DNA of 64,000 bases. Origin: an uncultured Jannaschia sp. (GTDB lineage Bacteria; Pseudomonadota; Alphaproteobacteria; Rhodobacterales; Rhodobacteraceae). Each line of letters begins with the position of its first letter. The first letter of the stretch is position 1. The notes beneath the pieces are model-generated. The model did no database searches. It was not told where the DNA came from and worked only from the letters and a program-made list of their open reading frames with translations. A program made the position numbers and the translations under genes. The stretch lies in assembly GCF_947503795.1 (NCBI RefSeq), contig NZ_CANNEZ010000001.1, positions 1,727,001 to 1,791,000 of the forward strand, written 5' to 3'. Positions 17,078 to 24,343 of the stretch are shown piece after piece.

Positions 17078-18109
17078 ATGACACGATATGCCGCCCTTCT
17101 GACCGGCGCCGCCATCCTCGCGGCGCCGGCCGCCCAGGCCCAGATGACCGTCTTCGACTATGCGGGCTTCGAGGACCCGGCCTTCCACTCGGCCTATGTC
17201 GAGGCCCATGGCGCGTCGCCGGACTTCGCCTTCTTCGGCGACGAGGAGGAGGCGTTCCAGAAGCTGTCCTCCGGCTTCAAATCGGACGTCACCCATATCT
17301 GCGCGGGTTCGGTGCCCAAGTTCGTCGAATCCGGCCTCGTCGAGCCGTGGGACCTGTCGCGCATCCCCGAATGGGAGAATCTCGACCGCGATCTGACCGG
17401 CCAGGACATCGCGGGCGAAGGCGACGTCTATTTCCTGCCCATCGATTACGGCTCGACCGCGATCGCCTACAATGCCGACGAGGTCCCGGCCGAGGACGTG
17501 GCCTCGCTCGACGTGTTTCTGAACCCCAAATACCAAGGCCGCATGGCGATCCCGGACAACGTGGATGACGCCTACGCGCTGGCCTATCTCGCGACCGGCG
17601 TGACCGATTGGGCGAACGCCACCGACGCGCAGTTCGGGGCGGCCTCCGACTGGTTGCGTCAGGCCCATGCGAACCTGCGGACCTACTGGGTCGATCCGGG
17701 CGAGCTGTCGCAGCTTCTGGCCTCGGGCGAGGTACTGGTGAGCTGGGCGTGGAACGAGACGCTGCCGACGATGGTGGAAGAAGGCTTCCCCATCGGGTTC
17801 CAGCGCGAGGCGGCCGAGGGCTCGTCGCTCTGGCTCTGCGGCTACGTCAACATGGCCGAGTCCGACGGGTCCGAGGATCTGGCCTACGACTACGTCAACG
17901 CCATGCTCGACGCCTCCTCGACGCAGGCGCTGCTCGATTCCGGCTATGGCCAGTCGAACGCCGTGGCGATGGCCAGTCAGGGCGAGGAGGCGCTGGTCGC
18001 CTCGGGCCTGGGCCAGATCGACGCGCCGGTTCTGGCCCAACTTCCGATGGCGGGCGAGCTTCGCCAGAAGCAGGCCGAAGCCTTCGAGCGGATCAAGGCG
18101 GGCTTCTGA
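17078..18109 (+). CDS. PotD/spermidine-putrescine-type periplasmic binding protein, orphan
   Basis: 343 residues. A signal peptide (about 1-21, ending AAPAAQAQ) directs it to the periplasm. The mature part has the type II binding-protein pattern of PotD: DYAGFEDPAF, LPIDYGSTAIAYN, VFLNPKYQGRMAIPD and LLASGEVLVSWAWNE. Such proteins deliver polyamines, opines or similar cationic solutes to ABC permeases. No permease or ATPase gene is adjacent; a strong terminator follows 28 bases after the stop. A GGGAGTG ribosome site precedes the ATG. The ligand is unknown. Confidence 0.9.
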   Translation: MTRYAALLTGAAILAAPAAQAQMTVFDYAGFEDPAFHSAYVEAHGASPDFAFFGDEEEAFQKLSSGFKSDVTHICAGSVPKFVESGLVEPWDLSRIPEWENLDRDLTGQDIAGEGDVYFLPIDYGSTAIAYNADEVPAEDVASLDVFLNPKYQGRMAIPDNVDDAYALAYLATGVTDWANATDAQFGAASDWLRQAHANLRTYWVDPGELSQLLASGEVLVSWAWNETLPTMVEEGFPIGFQREAAEGSSLWLCGYVNMAESDGSEDLAYDYVNAMLDASSTQALLDSGYGQSNAVAMASQGEEALVASGLGQIDAPVLAQLPMAGELRQKQAEAFERIKAGF

Positions 18110-18137
18110 GCGCTCCCCGACTGCAAGTAAAATAGAA

Positions 18138-18169
18138 GGCCCCGCCGGAGCGATCCGGCGGGGCCTTTT
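18138..18169. terminator. Strong, probably bidirectional rho-independent terminator
   Basis: A perfect 11-bp stem, GGCCCCGCCGG (18138-18148) and CCGGCGGGGCC (18155-18165), with loop AGCGAT and a TTTTCTT tail on the plus strand. On the minus strand the stem is followed by TTCTATTTTA, so it can also end transcripts of the convergent TadG-type gene. Confidence 0.88.
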
Positions 18170-18197
18170 CTTCGCGTCAGGTCTTCGCGATCGCGGC

Positions 18198-19607
18198 TCA
18201 GCGAATGAGGCGCGCCTTCGTCGTGCCGCTGGTGCCGGCGGTTTCCTCGTCCTCCGACACCGGCTCGGGCTGTGCCATGGGGAAGTCCGATGCCAACGGC
18301 GTCGCGCAGGCGGTCATCGTATTCGCACCCCGGATCTTCACGTCGTTGCTCGCCTCGAAATAGAGACCGCCCGTTACCGTCAGCGCGCCGGTCGTGTCCA
18401 TGACGGGCGCGGCCGTCACGAGGCCGTTCACGGTCGTGCCGCCACGATACTTCACCGAGGTGGGCGAGAAGAGATAGGTGTCGAACTGACCCGTCGAGCA
18501 GTAGTTCGCAGCGCCGATCGTGCTGTTGCCGCGAACGTCGATGGCGTCCTGCGCGAAGAAGAAGTTCCGCTCGAGAATGGTGCCGCTGCCGCCGAAGGCC
18601 GCCGTGCCGCGCACGATGAAAACCATGTCCCGGATGGTGGCTCCGTTCTGGATCTTCATGCCGTGATTCACGAGGTAGATGCGGTCGGACTCGGGCCGTT
18701 TGTTGGCCTTCTTCGAGATCTGCCACCAGCCCTTGTCGACCTTGACGATCTGGAGCGGGCCGTCGGTCAGCGTGCGTGGCACCAGCGGGCCTTGATACAT
18801 ATGCCCGTCCGGTAGGGCCCAGAGCGTGTTCCAAGTGTCCACGAACAGATCCGACAGCGTCGGCAGGATGACCGGATCCATCACGACCTCGGCCTTGATG
18901 TCGTCGATGTCGTCGCTGCCCGCGCGCAGCGCGGTGATCTGCACGTCGTCGAGTTCCTCCGACGAGATGCGCGCGCCGTTGGCGACGAGGTTGTTGTTCT
19001 CGGCCGAGGCACCGACGGCGCCGTGCACACAGACCGCGCCGTCGAGCTCGGCATTGCCCACGAGATCGGCACGCGCTTCGGTCAGGACCGTGATGTTGCC
19101 GCAGGGATGGGCCGTTCCGGTCGCGGGCGGGGCCGCGACGACGATGGCTTCGGCGATGGTGAAGGTGTTCAGGTCGATGCTGTCCTGCGCCACGATGCCC
19201 AGAAGCGCCGTGCGGATCGGGTTGCCCCGCTCGAAGCTGCGCTGCCCATCGACCTTCACGGCGGTCGGATTGACCTCGTCGATCGAGAAGAAGCCGGTCG
19301 TGGAATCGAAATGCCCGAAGGACACGTCCTCGACGCCGACGGGTGTCCCGTGCATCCGGGTCTCGAGGTTCATGGCCGCGATCTGGACCGCGGCGGCCCG
19401 CGCGGCGGCCGGGTTGTCGAGCCGCTGGGCGGCGGCGAGGGCAGCCGCGTCGGTCGCGTTGCGCACCTGCGCCTTGACGCGCCACGAGTTGGCGCCGTCG
19501 ACGGCGACGGCCCCGATCGTCATCATCGCCAGCAGCCAGTAGAGACCGTGGATCGTGCCGGCGCCGTCTTCGTCGCGCAGGAAGCTGTGGAGGAGGGATA
19601 TGCTCAT
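18198..19607 (-). CDS. TadG-like Flp pilus assembly/secreted protein
   Basis: 469 residues. Residues 1-60 form the TadG-type N-terminus: a short charged leader with DEDGAGT, a hydrophobic helix (LYWLLAMMTIGAVAVDGA) and VRNATDAAALAAAQR. The long remainder is beta-rich and probably extracytoplasmic, with few recognisable motifs. TadG proteins accompany TadE/F pseudopilins in tight-adherence (Flp) pilus systems. It follows the TadE-type gene by 3 bases. No tadA/B/C secretion genes or flp pilin are in the window, so partners must be elsewhere. Confidence 0.78.
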   Translation of the reverse strand: MSISLLHSFLRDEDGAGTIHGLYWLLAMMTIGAVAVDGANSWRVKAQVRNATDAAALAAAQRLDNPAAARAAAVQIAAMNLETRMHGTPVGVEDVSFGHFDSTTGFFSIDEVNPTAVKVDGQRSFERGNPIRTALLGIVAQDSIDLNTFTIAEAIVVAAPPATGTAHPCGNITVLTEARADLVGNAELDGAVCVHGAVGASAENNNLVANGARISSEELDDVQITALRAGSDDIDDIKAEVVMDPVILPTLSDLFVDTWNTLWALPDGHMYQGPLVPRTLTDGPLQIVKVDKGWWQISKKANKRPESDRIYLVNHGMKIQNGATIRDMVFIVRGTAAFGGSGTILERNFFFAQDAIDVRGNSTIGAANYCSTGQFDTYLFSPTSVKYRGGTTVNGLVTAAPVMDTTGALTVTGGLYFEASNDVKIRGANTMTACATPLASDFPMAQPEPVSEDEETAGTSGTTKARLIR

Positions 19608-19610
19608 AGC

Positions 19611-19991
19611 TCAGGCCTCCTTAGCCATGATGACGCGACCTTCCAGCGTCCGCCCCGTCAGGAAGGCGTTGCCGAAGATGAGGACGTCGGCAAACTGGAC
19701 GGTGACGCTCGCGGTCACGTAGGTGCCGTCATCCGTCACGGCGAGGTTGTAGTCGGAGGGGCTGGAGAAGCGGGCCAGAAGCGCGGGCGTCTCGGCCGTC
19801 GTCAGCGAGCCCGTGGCCACTGCCCGCGCCGCGTCGCGCGACACGTCATAGAGCTGGGCGTGCTTGTAGAGCAGCATCGAGGTGTCGGTCGACACCATCA
19901 GCATGATCGTCATGGCCACCATCCAGATGACGTATTCGACGGTCATGGCCCCGTCTTCGCGGCGGAGGAATCTGCTAAAGTGGCGACGCAT
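19611..19991 (-). CDS. TadE-like pseudopilin
   Basis: 126 residues with a pseudopilin-type N-terminus: RREDGAMTVEYVIWMVAMTI, in which E19 follows the short positive leader and precedes a hydrophobic helix, as in TadE proteins processed by a prepilin peptidase. The C-terminal part is small and beta-rich. It starts the two-gene unit with the TadG-like gene 3 bases downstream. The 136-base gap to the divergent DUF4345 gene should hold its promoter. Confidence 0.8.
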   Translation of the reverse strand: MRRHFSRFLRREDGAMTVEYVIWMVAMTIMLMVSTDTSMLLYKHAQLYDVSRDAARAVATGSLTTAETPALLARFSSPSDYNLAVTDDGTYVTASVTVQFADVLIFGNAFLTGRTLEGRVIMAKEA

Positions 19992-20127
19992 TCTGCACCC
20001 GTTCGAGATAAGTTTGTTGCGCCTTGTCTGGATCGAAATTGCGACGCGTAGCGGGACGACTTCTGGGCTTTGTCGTGACGCGGGCTAGCTCCGCCCGGAC
20101 ACGAACACGCATTGCCGGAGACCCCGA

Positions 20128-20481
20128 ATGGACCTCGTCACGATCCTCAACGTGCTGATCGCACTTCTTTCCATCGGGTTCGGCGCCGCCGGTTGGCTTG
20201 CGCCGGGCTACACGATGAAGACGGTCGATCTGAAGGACGGCGGCTCGACCATGGGCACCTCCGAGGTGCGGGCGGCGTCCGGCGCGCTGTTCGTGGTGGC
20301 GGGAATCGGGGCCCTGCTTCTCTGGACTCCCGCCGCCTTCGCGATGCTGGGCTTCATCTGGCTGGGCGGCGGCGTCGGTCGACTGACCTCGCTGGTCCTC
20401 GACGGGCGCACCTCGCTCAAGTGGAAATTCTTCGCCGCCGAACTGGTGATCGGCGTCCTCGGGATCTGGATCAACATCTGA
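20128..20481 (+). CDS. DUF4345 family small membrane protein
   Basis: 117 residues with four hydrophobic segments (about 4-27, 50-68, 70-88, 97-116). The pattern of small glycine-rich helices and the segment EVRAASGALFVVAGIGALLLW match DUF4345-type proteins. No catalytic motif is seen. It is a single gene between the divergent TadE-like gene and ssrA, whose promoter lies just after its stop. Function unknown. Confidence 0.75.
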   Translation: MDLVTILNVLIALLSIGFGAAGWLAPGYTMKTVDLKDGGSTMGTSEVRAASGALFVVAGIGALLLWTPAAFAMLGFIWLGGGVGRLTSLVLDGRTSLKWKFFAAELVIGVLGIWINI

Positions 20482-20489
20482 GCTTTCGG

Positions 20490-20518
20490 TTGAAATCCGG
20501 GCGGGTCGCACCTAGGTT
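20490..20518 (+). promoter_or_regulatory. Promoter of ssrA
   Basis: TTGAAA (20490-20495), a 17-base spacer and TAGGTT (20513-20518) lie just upstream of the tmRNA acceptor piece, predicting a start near 20525. The clpP upstream region has TTGAAG-17-TAGGTT at 39999-40027, the same layout. Confidence 0.6.
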
Positions 20519-20524
20519 TCACCT

Positions 20525-20870
20525 CGTTCGGGCAACCGGACTATGGCGATAAACGCACCTGTAATAAGCGGCTCGGACCCGGGGGCGGTACCCGGCGACT
20601 CCACCATACACCCTTCGTTGGGGGATCATGGGGTCGAAATAGGATCGACGGACGTCTAAAGAGGCCAGCTTTCGCTCGGTGAGTTACCACCGTTATCGGT
20701 ACACTTTGTACAGTTGCCAACGACAACCGTGCTCCGGTCGCGCTGGCTGCGTAAGCAGTCCGCAAGATCGAAACTTAAGCCCTTGCGCCTAGCAGCGTAA
20801 GGCGGGGTTCGCAGGCACCTGGCAACAGAAGCCTGCACTTCTCCCCCTCCCCGATGATGCACCATGCGCC
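20525..20870 (+). ncRNA. ssrA: Transfer-messenger RNA, circularly permuted two-piece form
   Basis: The acceptor piece comes first and ends CGACTCC-ACCA (20596-20606); the coding piece starts GGGGTCG at 20630. These two 7-mers pair to form the acceptor stem with the G3-U wobble that alanyl-tRNA synthetase recognises. The T-arm stem CCGGG/CCCGG sits just before. The tag frame at 20716-20754 reads ANDNRAPVALAA then stop, the proteolysis tag pattern of Rhodobacteraceae. A 7-bp stem (CTTGCGC/GCGTAAG) and a second hairpin (GCAGGC/GCCTGC) follow and probably belong to the coding-piece pseudoknot region. The 23 bases between pieces are removed. The outer ends given here are estimates. Confidence 0.93.
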
Positions 20871-21003
20871 CTGCACGGATGATGGGCGCTCCGGGCGCGT
20901 CTTCGGCACGGCTGCGCCATCGCGCGGATTTTGGCACAGCACCCGGTTGTCCCGCGCGAAACGCTCTGGTCTATCATTGCGCAGACACGGGCGGGGCCAG
21001 GGC

Positions 21004-21495
21004 ATGAGCGACGACACCGACGCGATCGACTACGGCGGGATGATGCACGACGCGATGCGCGGGCTGATCCGTCGCCTTCTGCAACGCGTCTCCGCGCAGG
21101 GCCTTCCGGGCGACCACCATTTCTTCATCTCGTTCGACACGACGCATCCCGGCGTGGCGATCGCCGACTGGCTGCGCGAACGCTATCCCGACGACATGAC
21201 CATCGTGCTCCAGCATTGGTATGACGGGCTGGAGGTGCGCGACGACGGCTTTGCTGTGACGCTGAACTTCGGCGACCAGCCCGAACCGCTGGACATTCCC
21301 TGGGCTGCGCTGCGGACCTTCGTCGATCCCTCGGTCGAGTTCGGCCTGCGGTTCGAGACCCGCGACGAGGAGGATGACGGCGGTGATGACGATCCCTCGG
21401 GCATCGAGGCGCCCTTCGCCGAGCTCGACAGCGAGCCCGATCCGGCGCCGCGCCCGCCCGCAGAGGTCGTCAGCCTCGATCGGTTCAGGAAGTAA
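21004..21495 (+). CDS. sspB: ClpXP adaptor protein SspB (alphaproteobacterial type)
   Basis: 163 residues. It binds ssrA-tagged proteins and hands them to ClpXP. The core (about residues 8-110) has the alpha-type SspB pattern: HHFFISFDTTHPGVAI, RYPDDMTIVLQHWYDGLEV and FAVTLNFGDQPEPLDIPW. It is followed by an acidic, proline-rich linker and a short C-terminal tail (VVSLDRFRK) that would contact ClpX. The ATG at 21004 follows GGGGCCAGGGC. It is directly downstream of ssrA, which supplies its recognition tag. It overlaps the convergent VPLPA-CTERM gene by 11 bases. Confidence 0.93.
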   Translation: MSDDTDAIDYGGMMHDAMRGLIRRLLQRVSAQGLPGDHHFFISFDTTHPGVAIADWLRERYPDDMTIVLQHWYDGLEVRDDGFAVTLNFGDQPEPLDIPWAALRTFVDPSVEFGLRFETRDEEDDGGDDDPSGIEAPFAELDSEPDPAPRPPAEVVSLDRFRK

Positions 21496-22066
21496 CGAGC
21501 GCGCCGCGACGCCGCCGCAGACGGCCGAGGCCGACAAGCGCGCCCAGCCCCGTGAGCATCAGCCAGACCCCCGCAGGAAGCGGCACCGGAATCAGCGGGT
21601 TGCCCGGCCGCGTCACGAGGCCGCCGATCGTGGCGCGCTGCCCGTTCTGGTCGAACACCAGTGCGCCGGTGCCCTGCCACAGCACCCAGATCGCCGAATT
21701 GAGGTTCCAGTTCCGGCGCGGCGTGCTGAACTCGACCGTGTAGGGCGTCAGGTCGGTGAACTCCGGGATCGCATTGTTGGTGACGTCGGCGATACCCGAC
21801 CCGGCATAGATCCCGAGGATGGTCCCGCTGGAGGTGAAGCTGCTGAAGAGATCGCGGTCGATCTGATCGCCATCGTTGATCTGCCGCATGTCCACGAGGC
21901 CGAGCCGGTTGCCGCCGATATCGTAGACCTGGTTGTCACCCCGCTCCGTGGCATCGCGCAGTCGCCCGTCATAGGGCTGCAACAGCGCAGCCTCCGCCAG
22001 CCCGGTCCCGAGGGTCAGGACGAGGATCGCGAGAATCGTGGCAATGGGGCCGGACCGGCCGGTCAT
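21485..22066 (-). CDS. VPLPA-CTERM sorting domain surface protein
   Basis: 193 residues. A signal peptide (about 1-24) precedes a beta-rich body of about 135 residues without known motifs. The C-terminus has VPLPAG, a hydrophobic helix, and an Arg-rich tail (GRLRRRR), the exosortase-dependent PEP-CTERM class called VPLPA-CTERM, frequent in Rhodobacteraceae. Such proteins are cleaved and exported in exopolysaccharide-linked systems. The start was placed at 22064-22066 because AGGAG lies eight bases before it. No exosortase gene is in the window. Confidence 0.85.
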   Translation of the reverse strand: MTGRSGPIATILAILVLTLGTGLAEAALLQPYDGRLRDATERGDNQVYDIGGNRLGLVDMRQINDGDQIDRDLFSSFTSSGTILGIYAGSGIADVTNNAIPEFTDLTPYTVEFSTPRRNWNLNSAIWVLWQGTGALVFDQNGQRATIGGLVTRPGNPLIPVPLPAGVWLMLTGLGALVGLGRLRRRRGALVTS

Positions 22067-22227
22067 GATGTCGTCTCCTGCGGGGCCACCCCGCGTTTCA
22101 CGCGATGTTAACGTCAAAACATGGCCAAACTTCGACCGATGCCCCGGTCCGGCGGATGGACCCGCAGGGGGCCGCGCGCTAGACCCGAACCCGACCGCAT
22201 CGCGACGAGCCCCGAGGGACCACGACC

Positions 22228-23619
22228 ATGACCGAGACCCGCACCGAAACCGATAGCTTCGGCCCGCTCGAGGTGCCCACCGACAAGTATTGGGGGGCCC
22301 AGACCCAGCGCTCGATCATCAACTTCCCCATCGGGTGGGAGCGGCAGCCGGTCGCCATCATCCGTGCGCTCGGTGTCATCAAGAAGGCGGCGGCGGCGGT
22401 GAATGCGGGCTTCGGCGACCTCGACGCCGAACGCGCGGCCGCCATCCAGCAGGCCGCGGGCGAGGTGATCGAGGGGAAGTTCGACGACAACTTCCCGCTC
22501 GTCGTCTGGCAGACCGGCTCGGGCACGCAGTCGAACATGAACGCCAACGAGGTCATCGCGAACCGTGCGATCGAGATCATGGGCGGCACGATCGGGTCGA
22601 AGGACCCGGTCCATCCGAACGACCATTGCAACATGGGCCAGTCGTCCAACGACACCTTCCCGACCGCGATGCATGTCGCGACCGGCATGATGGCGCGCGA
22701 TACGCTCCTGCCGGGGTTGCGCAAGCTCCATGCCGCGCTCGCCGCCAAGTCCGACGAGTTCGCCGACATCATCAAGATCGGCCGCACCCACACGCAGGAC
22801 GCCACGCCCCTGACCCTGGGCCAGGAGTTCGGCGGCTACGCCCACCAGGTCGCCAAGGGAATCGAGCGGATCGAGGCCTGCCTTCCCGACATTTACGAGC
22901 TTGCGCAGGGCGGAACGGCGGTCGGCACGGGGCTCAACACCCGCAAGGGCTTCGCCGAGAAGGTCGCCGCCGAGATCGCCGAGATCACCAATCTCCCCTT
23001 CGTCACCGCCCCCAACAAGTTCGAGGCGCTGGCCGCGCATGACGCCATGGTCATGTTCTCGGGCGCGCTGAAGACCGTCGCCGCCAGCCTTTTCAAGATC
23101 GCCAACGACATGCGCCTTCTGGGGTCGGGTCCCCGCTCGGGGCTGGGCGAGCTGATCCTGCCCGAGAACGAGCCCGGCTCCTCGATCATGCCCGGCAAGG
23201 TGAATCCCACCCAGGCCGAGGCGCTGACCATGGTCTGCGTGCATGTCATGGGCAACGACGCGGCCATCGGCATGGCCGGGAGCCAGGGCCACTTCGAGTT
23301 GAACGTCTACAACCCGATGATGTCCTATAATCTGCTCCAGTCGATGCAGCTCCTCGGCGACGCCGCATCGAGCTTCACGGACAACATGGTCGTCGGCACC
23401 CAGGCCAATGTCGACCGGATCGACAAGCTGATGAAGGAGAGCTTGATGCTGGTCACCGCGCTCGCCCCGACCATCGGCTACGACAACGCCACGAAGGTCG
23501 CCAAGACCGCGCACAAGAACGGCACGACGCTGCGCGAGGAGGCGATCGGCCTGGGCCTCGTGGATGCCGAGACCTTCGACCGGGTCGTGCGCCCCGAGGA
23601 CATGATCGGCCCGAAGTGA
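22228..23619 (+). CDS. fumC: Class II fumarate hydratase
   Basis: 463 residues, usual for the iron-free homotetrameric FumC of the TCA cycle (fumarate to malate). Conserved regions are [45 protein letters not shown] and the superfamily signature [13 protein letters not shown]. The stop TGA overlaps the ATG of the small DUF4169 gene, giving a four-gene unit of fumC followed by three small genes. This order is recognisable in related Rhodobacteraceae. Confidence 0.97.
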   Translation: MTETRTETDSFGPLEVPTDKYWGAQTQRSIINFPIGWERQPVAIIRALGVIKKAAAAVNAGFGDLDAERAAAIQQAAGEVIEGKFDDNFPLVVWQTGSGTQSNMNANEVIANRAIEIMGGTIGSKDPVHPNDHCNMGQSSNDTFPTAMHVATGMMARDTLLPGLRKLHAALAAKSDEFADIIKIGRTHTQDATPLTLGQEFGGYAHQVAKGIERIEACLPDIYELAQGGTAVGTGLNTRKGFAEKVAAEIAEITNLPFVTAPNKFEALAAHDAMVMFSGALKTVAASLFKIANDMRLLGSGPRSGLGELILPENEPGSSIMPGKVNPTQAEALTMVCVHVMGNDAAIGMAGSQGHFELNVYNPMMSYNLLQSMQLLGDAASSFTDNMVVGTQANVDRIDKLMKESLMLVTALAPTIGYDNATKVAKTAHKNGTTLREEAIGLGLVDAETFDRVVRPEDMIGPK

Positions 23620-23792
23620 TGGCCAAGCTCGTCAACCTCAAGGCCGCGCGGAAGGCGCGCGACCGCGACGCGGCCCGGGCGGCGGGCGATGCGAATGCCG
23701 CCAAGCACGGCCGCACAAAGGCCGAGCGGGAGGCCGAGCGCGCCGCGGCGGCCAAGGCTGCGCGCGACCTCGACGGGCATCGCCGCGAGTGA
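23619..23792 (+). CDS. DUF4169 family small basic protein
   Basis: 57 residues, almost entirely Ala, Arg, Lys, Glu and Asp, beginning [17 protein letters not shown] and ending GHRRE. It is predicted to be one long charged helix. It is encoded directly after fumC (TGATG overlap) and overlaps the next gene. The sequence and place fit DUF4169. Function unknown; a nucleic-acid or protein-binding helix would suit the composition. Confidence 0.8.
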   Translation: MAKLVNLKAARKARDRDAARAAGDANAAKHGRTKAEREAERAAAAKAARDLDGHRRE

Positions 23793-24019
23793 GCGACGCA
23801 CGACCCCGCAAACGCTCGCTGACGCTGCATGGGCATCGGACGAGCGTGTCGCTCGAGGACGCGTTCTGGGTCGCCTTCGTCGAGATGGCGCGCGCCGAGG
23901 GCGTGTCGGTCAACGCCCTCGCCGCCCGGATCGACCGGGACCGCGGCGTCACCGCCGGGCTCGCCTCCGCGATCCGGGTCGCGGTGCTGAAACACGTCCG
24001 GGCCTCCACCGAAAATTAA
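23789..24019 (+). CDS. Ribbon-helix-helix domain protein
   Basis: 76 residues. RKRSLTLHGHRTSVSLEDAFWVAFVEMARAEGVSVNALAARID has the strand-helix-helix pattern of MetJ/Arc-type DNA-binding dimers, though DUF4169-linked members are not characterised. It starts with GTG (23789), overlapping the DUF4169 stop by four bases, so it is coupled to it. Presumably a small regulator of the fumC unit or of another target; no operator can be assigned. Confidence 0.8.
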   Translation: MSDARPRKRSLTLHGHRTSVSLEDAFWVAFVEMARAEGVSVNALAARIDRDRGVTAGLASAIRVAVLKHVRASTEN

Positions 24020-24042
24020 CCTGTCCGGGCAATCCTGGTGCC

Positions 24043-24270
24043 ATGACACCCGTTCTCTCCGACCGCGCGGCCGCGTGGCTCAACTCCGTCTTCTCGGCCA
24101 AGGCCGCACAGCGAGGCGGCATCGTCCGGCGCTCGGTCCGCGACGTCGAGGATCTGATCCATCGCGACGTCTTTCTCTCCGAAATCCGTCGGCGCGGGTT
24201 CACCGCGGTCGAGAATGGCGGCCAGTTCGTCATCTTCTGCAACGCCGAGCCGCTCTATCGCGTGGTCTAG
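24043..24270 (+). CDS. Small conserved protein of unknown function
   Basis: 75 residues with no signal peptide or membrane helix. Visible features are a basic central stretch (RGGIVRRSVRDVEDLIHRD) and a hydrophobic end (FVIFCNAEPLYRVV). Similar small proteins in Rhodobacteraceae are sometimes mislabelled as phosphoribosylanthranilate isomerase; nothing in the sequence supports an enzyme. It is last in the fumC unit, 23 bases after the ribbon-helix-helix gene, and is followed at once by three tandem hairpins. Confidence 0.7.
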   Translation: MTPVLSDRAAAWLNSVFSAKAAQRGGIVRRSVRDVEDLIHRDVFLSEIRRRGFTAVENGGQFVIFCNAEPLYRVV

Positions 24271-24343
24271 ACGACCGTTCGCGGAACGGTCGTCCGGGAG
24301 TTTTCGGCGAAAACTCCGGGAAGGGCCTTCAGCGAAGGCCCTT
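24271..24343. terminator. Three tandem hairpins filling the convergent gap
   Basis: The whole gap between the fumC unit and aroB is three back-to-back stem-loops: ACGACCGTTC/GAACGGTCGT (24271-24293, 10 bp), a 12-bp stem with one mismatch (24294-24320), and AAGGGCCTTC/GAAGGCCCTT (24321-24343, 10 bp). Each has a 3-base loop framed by TTC and GAA. There is no long T-run; the last base touches the aroB stop. They probably act as a bidirectional terminator or RNA stabiliser. Confidence 0.65.

Noticed and set aside
20947-20977. sspB promoter TTGTCC / TATCAT
   Set aside because: The spacing is 19 bases, too long for a confident sigma-70 promoter.
20541-21017. Several open frames across 20541-21017
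   Set aside because: They lie over the tmRNA gene and its flank, have no ribosome sites or protein-like composition, and are explained by the RNA gene.
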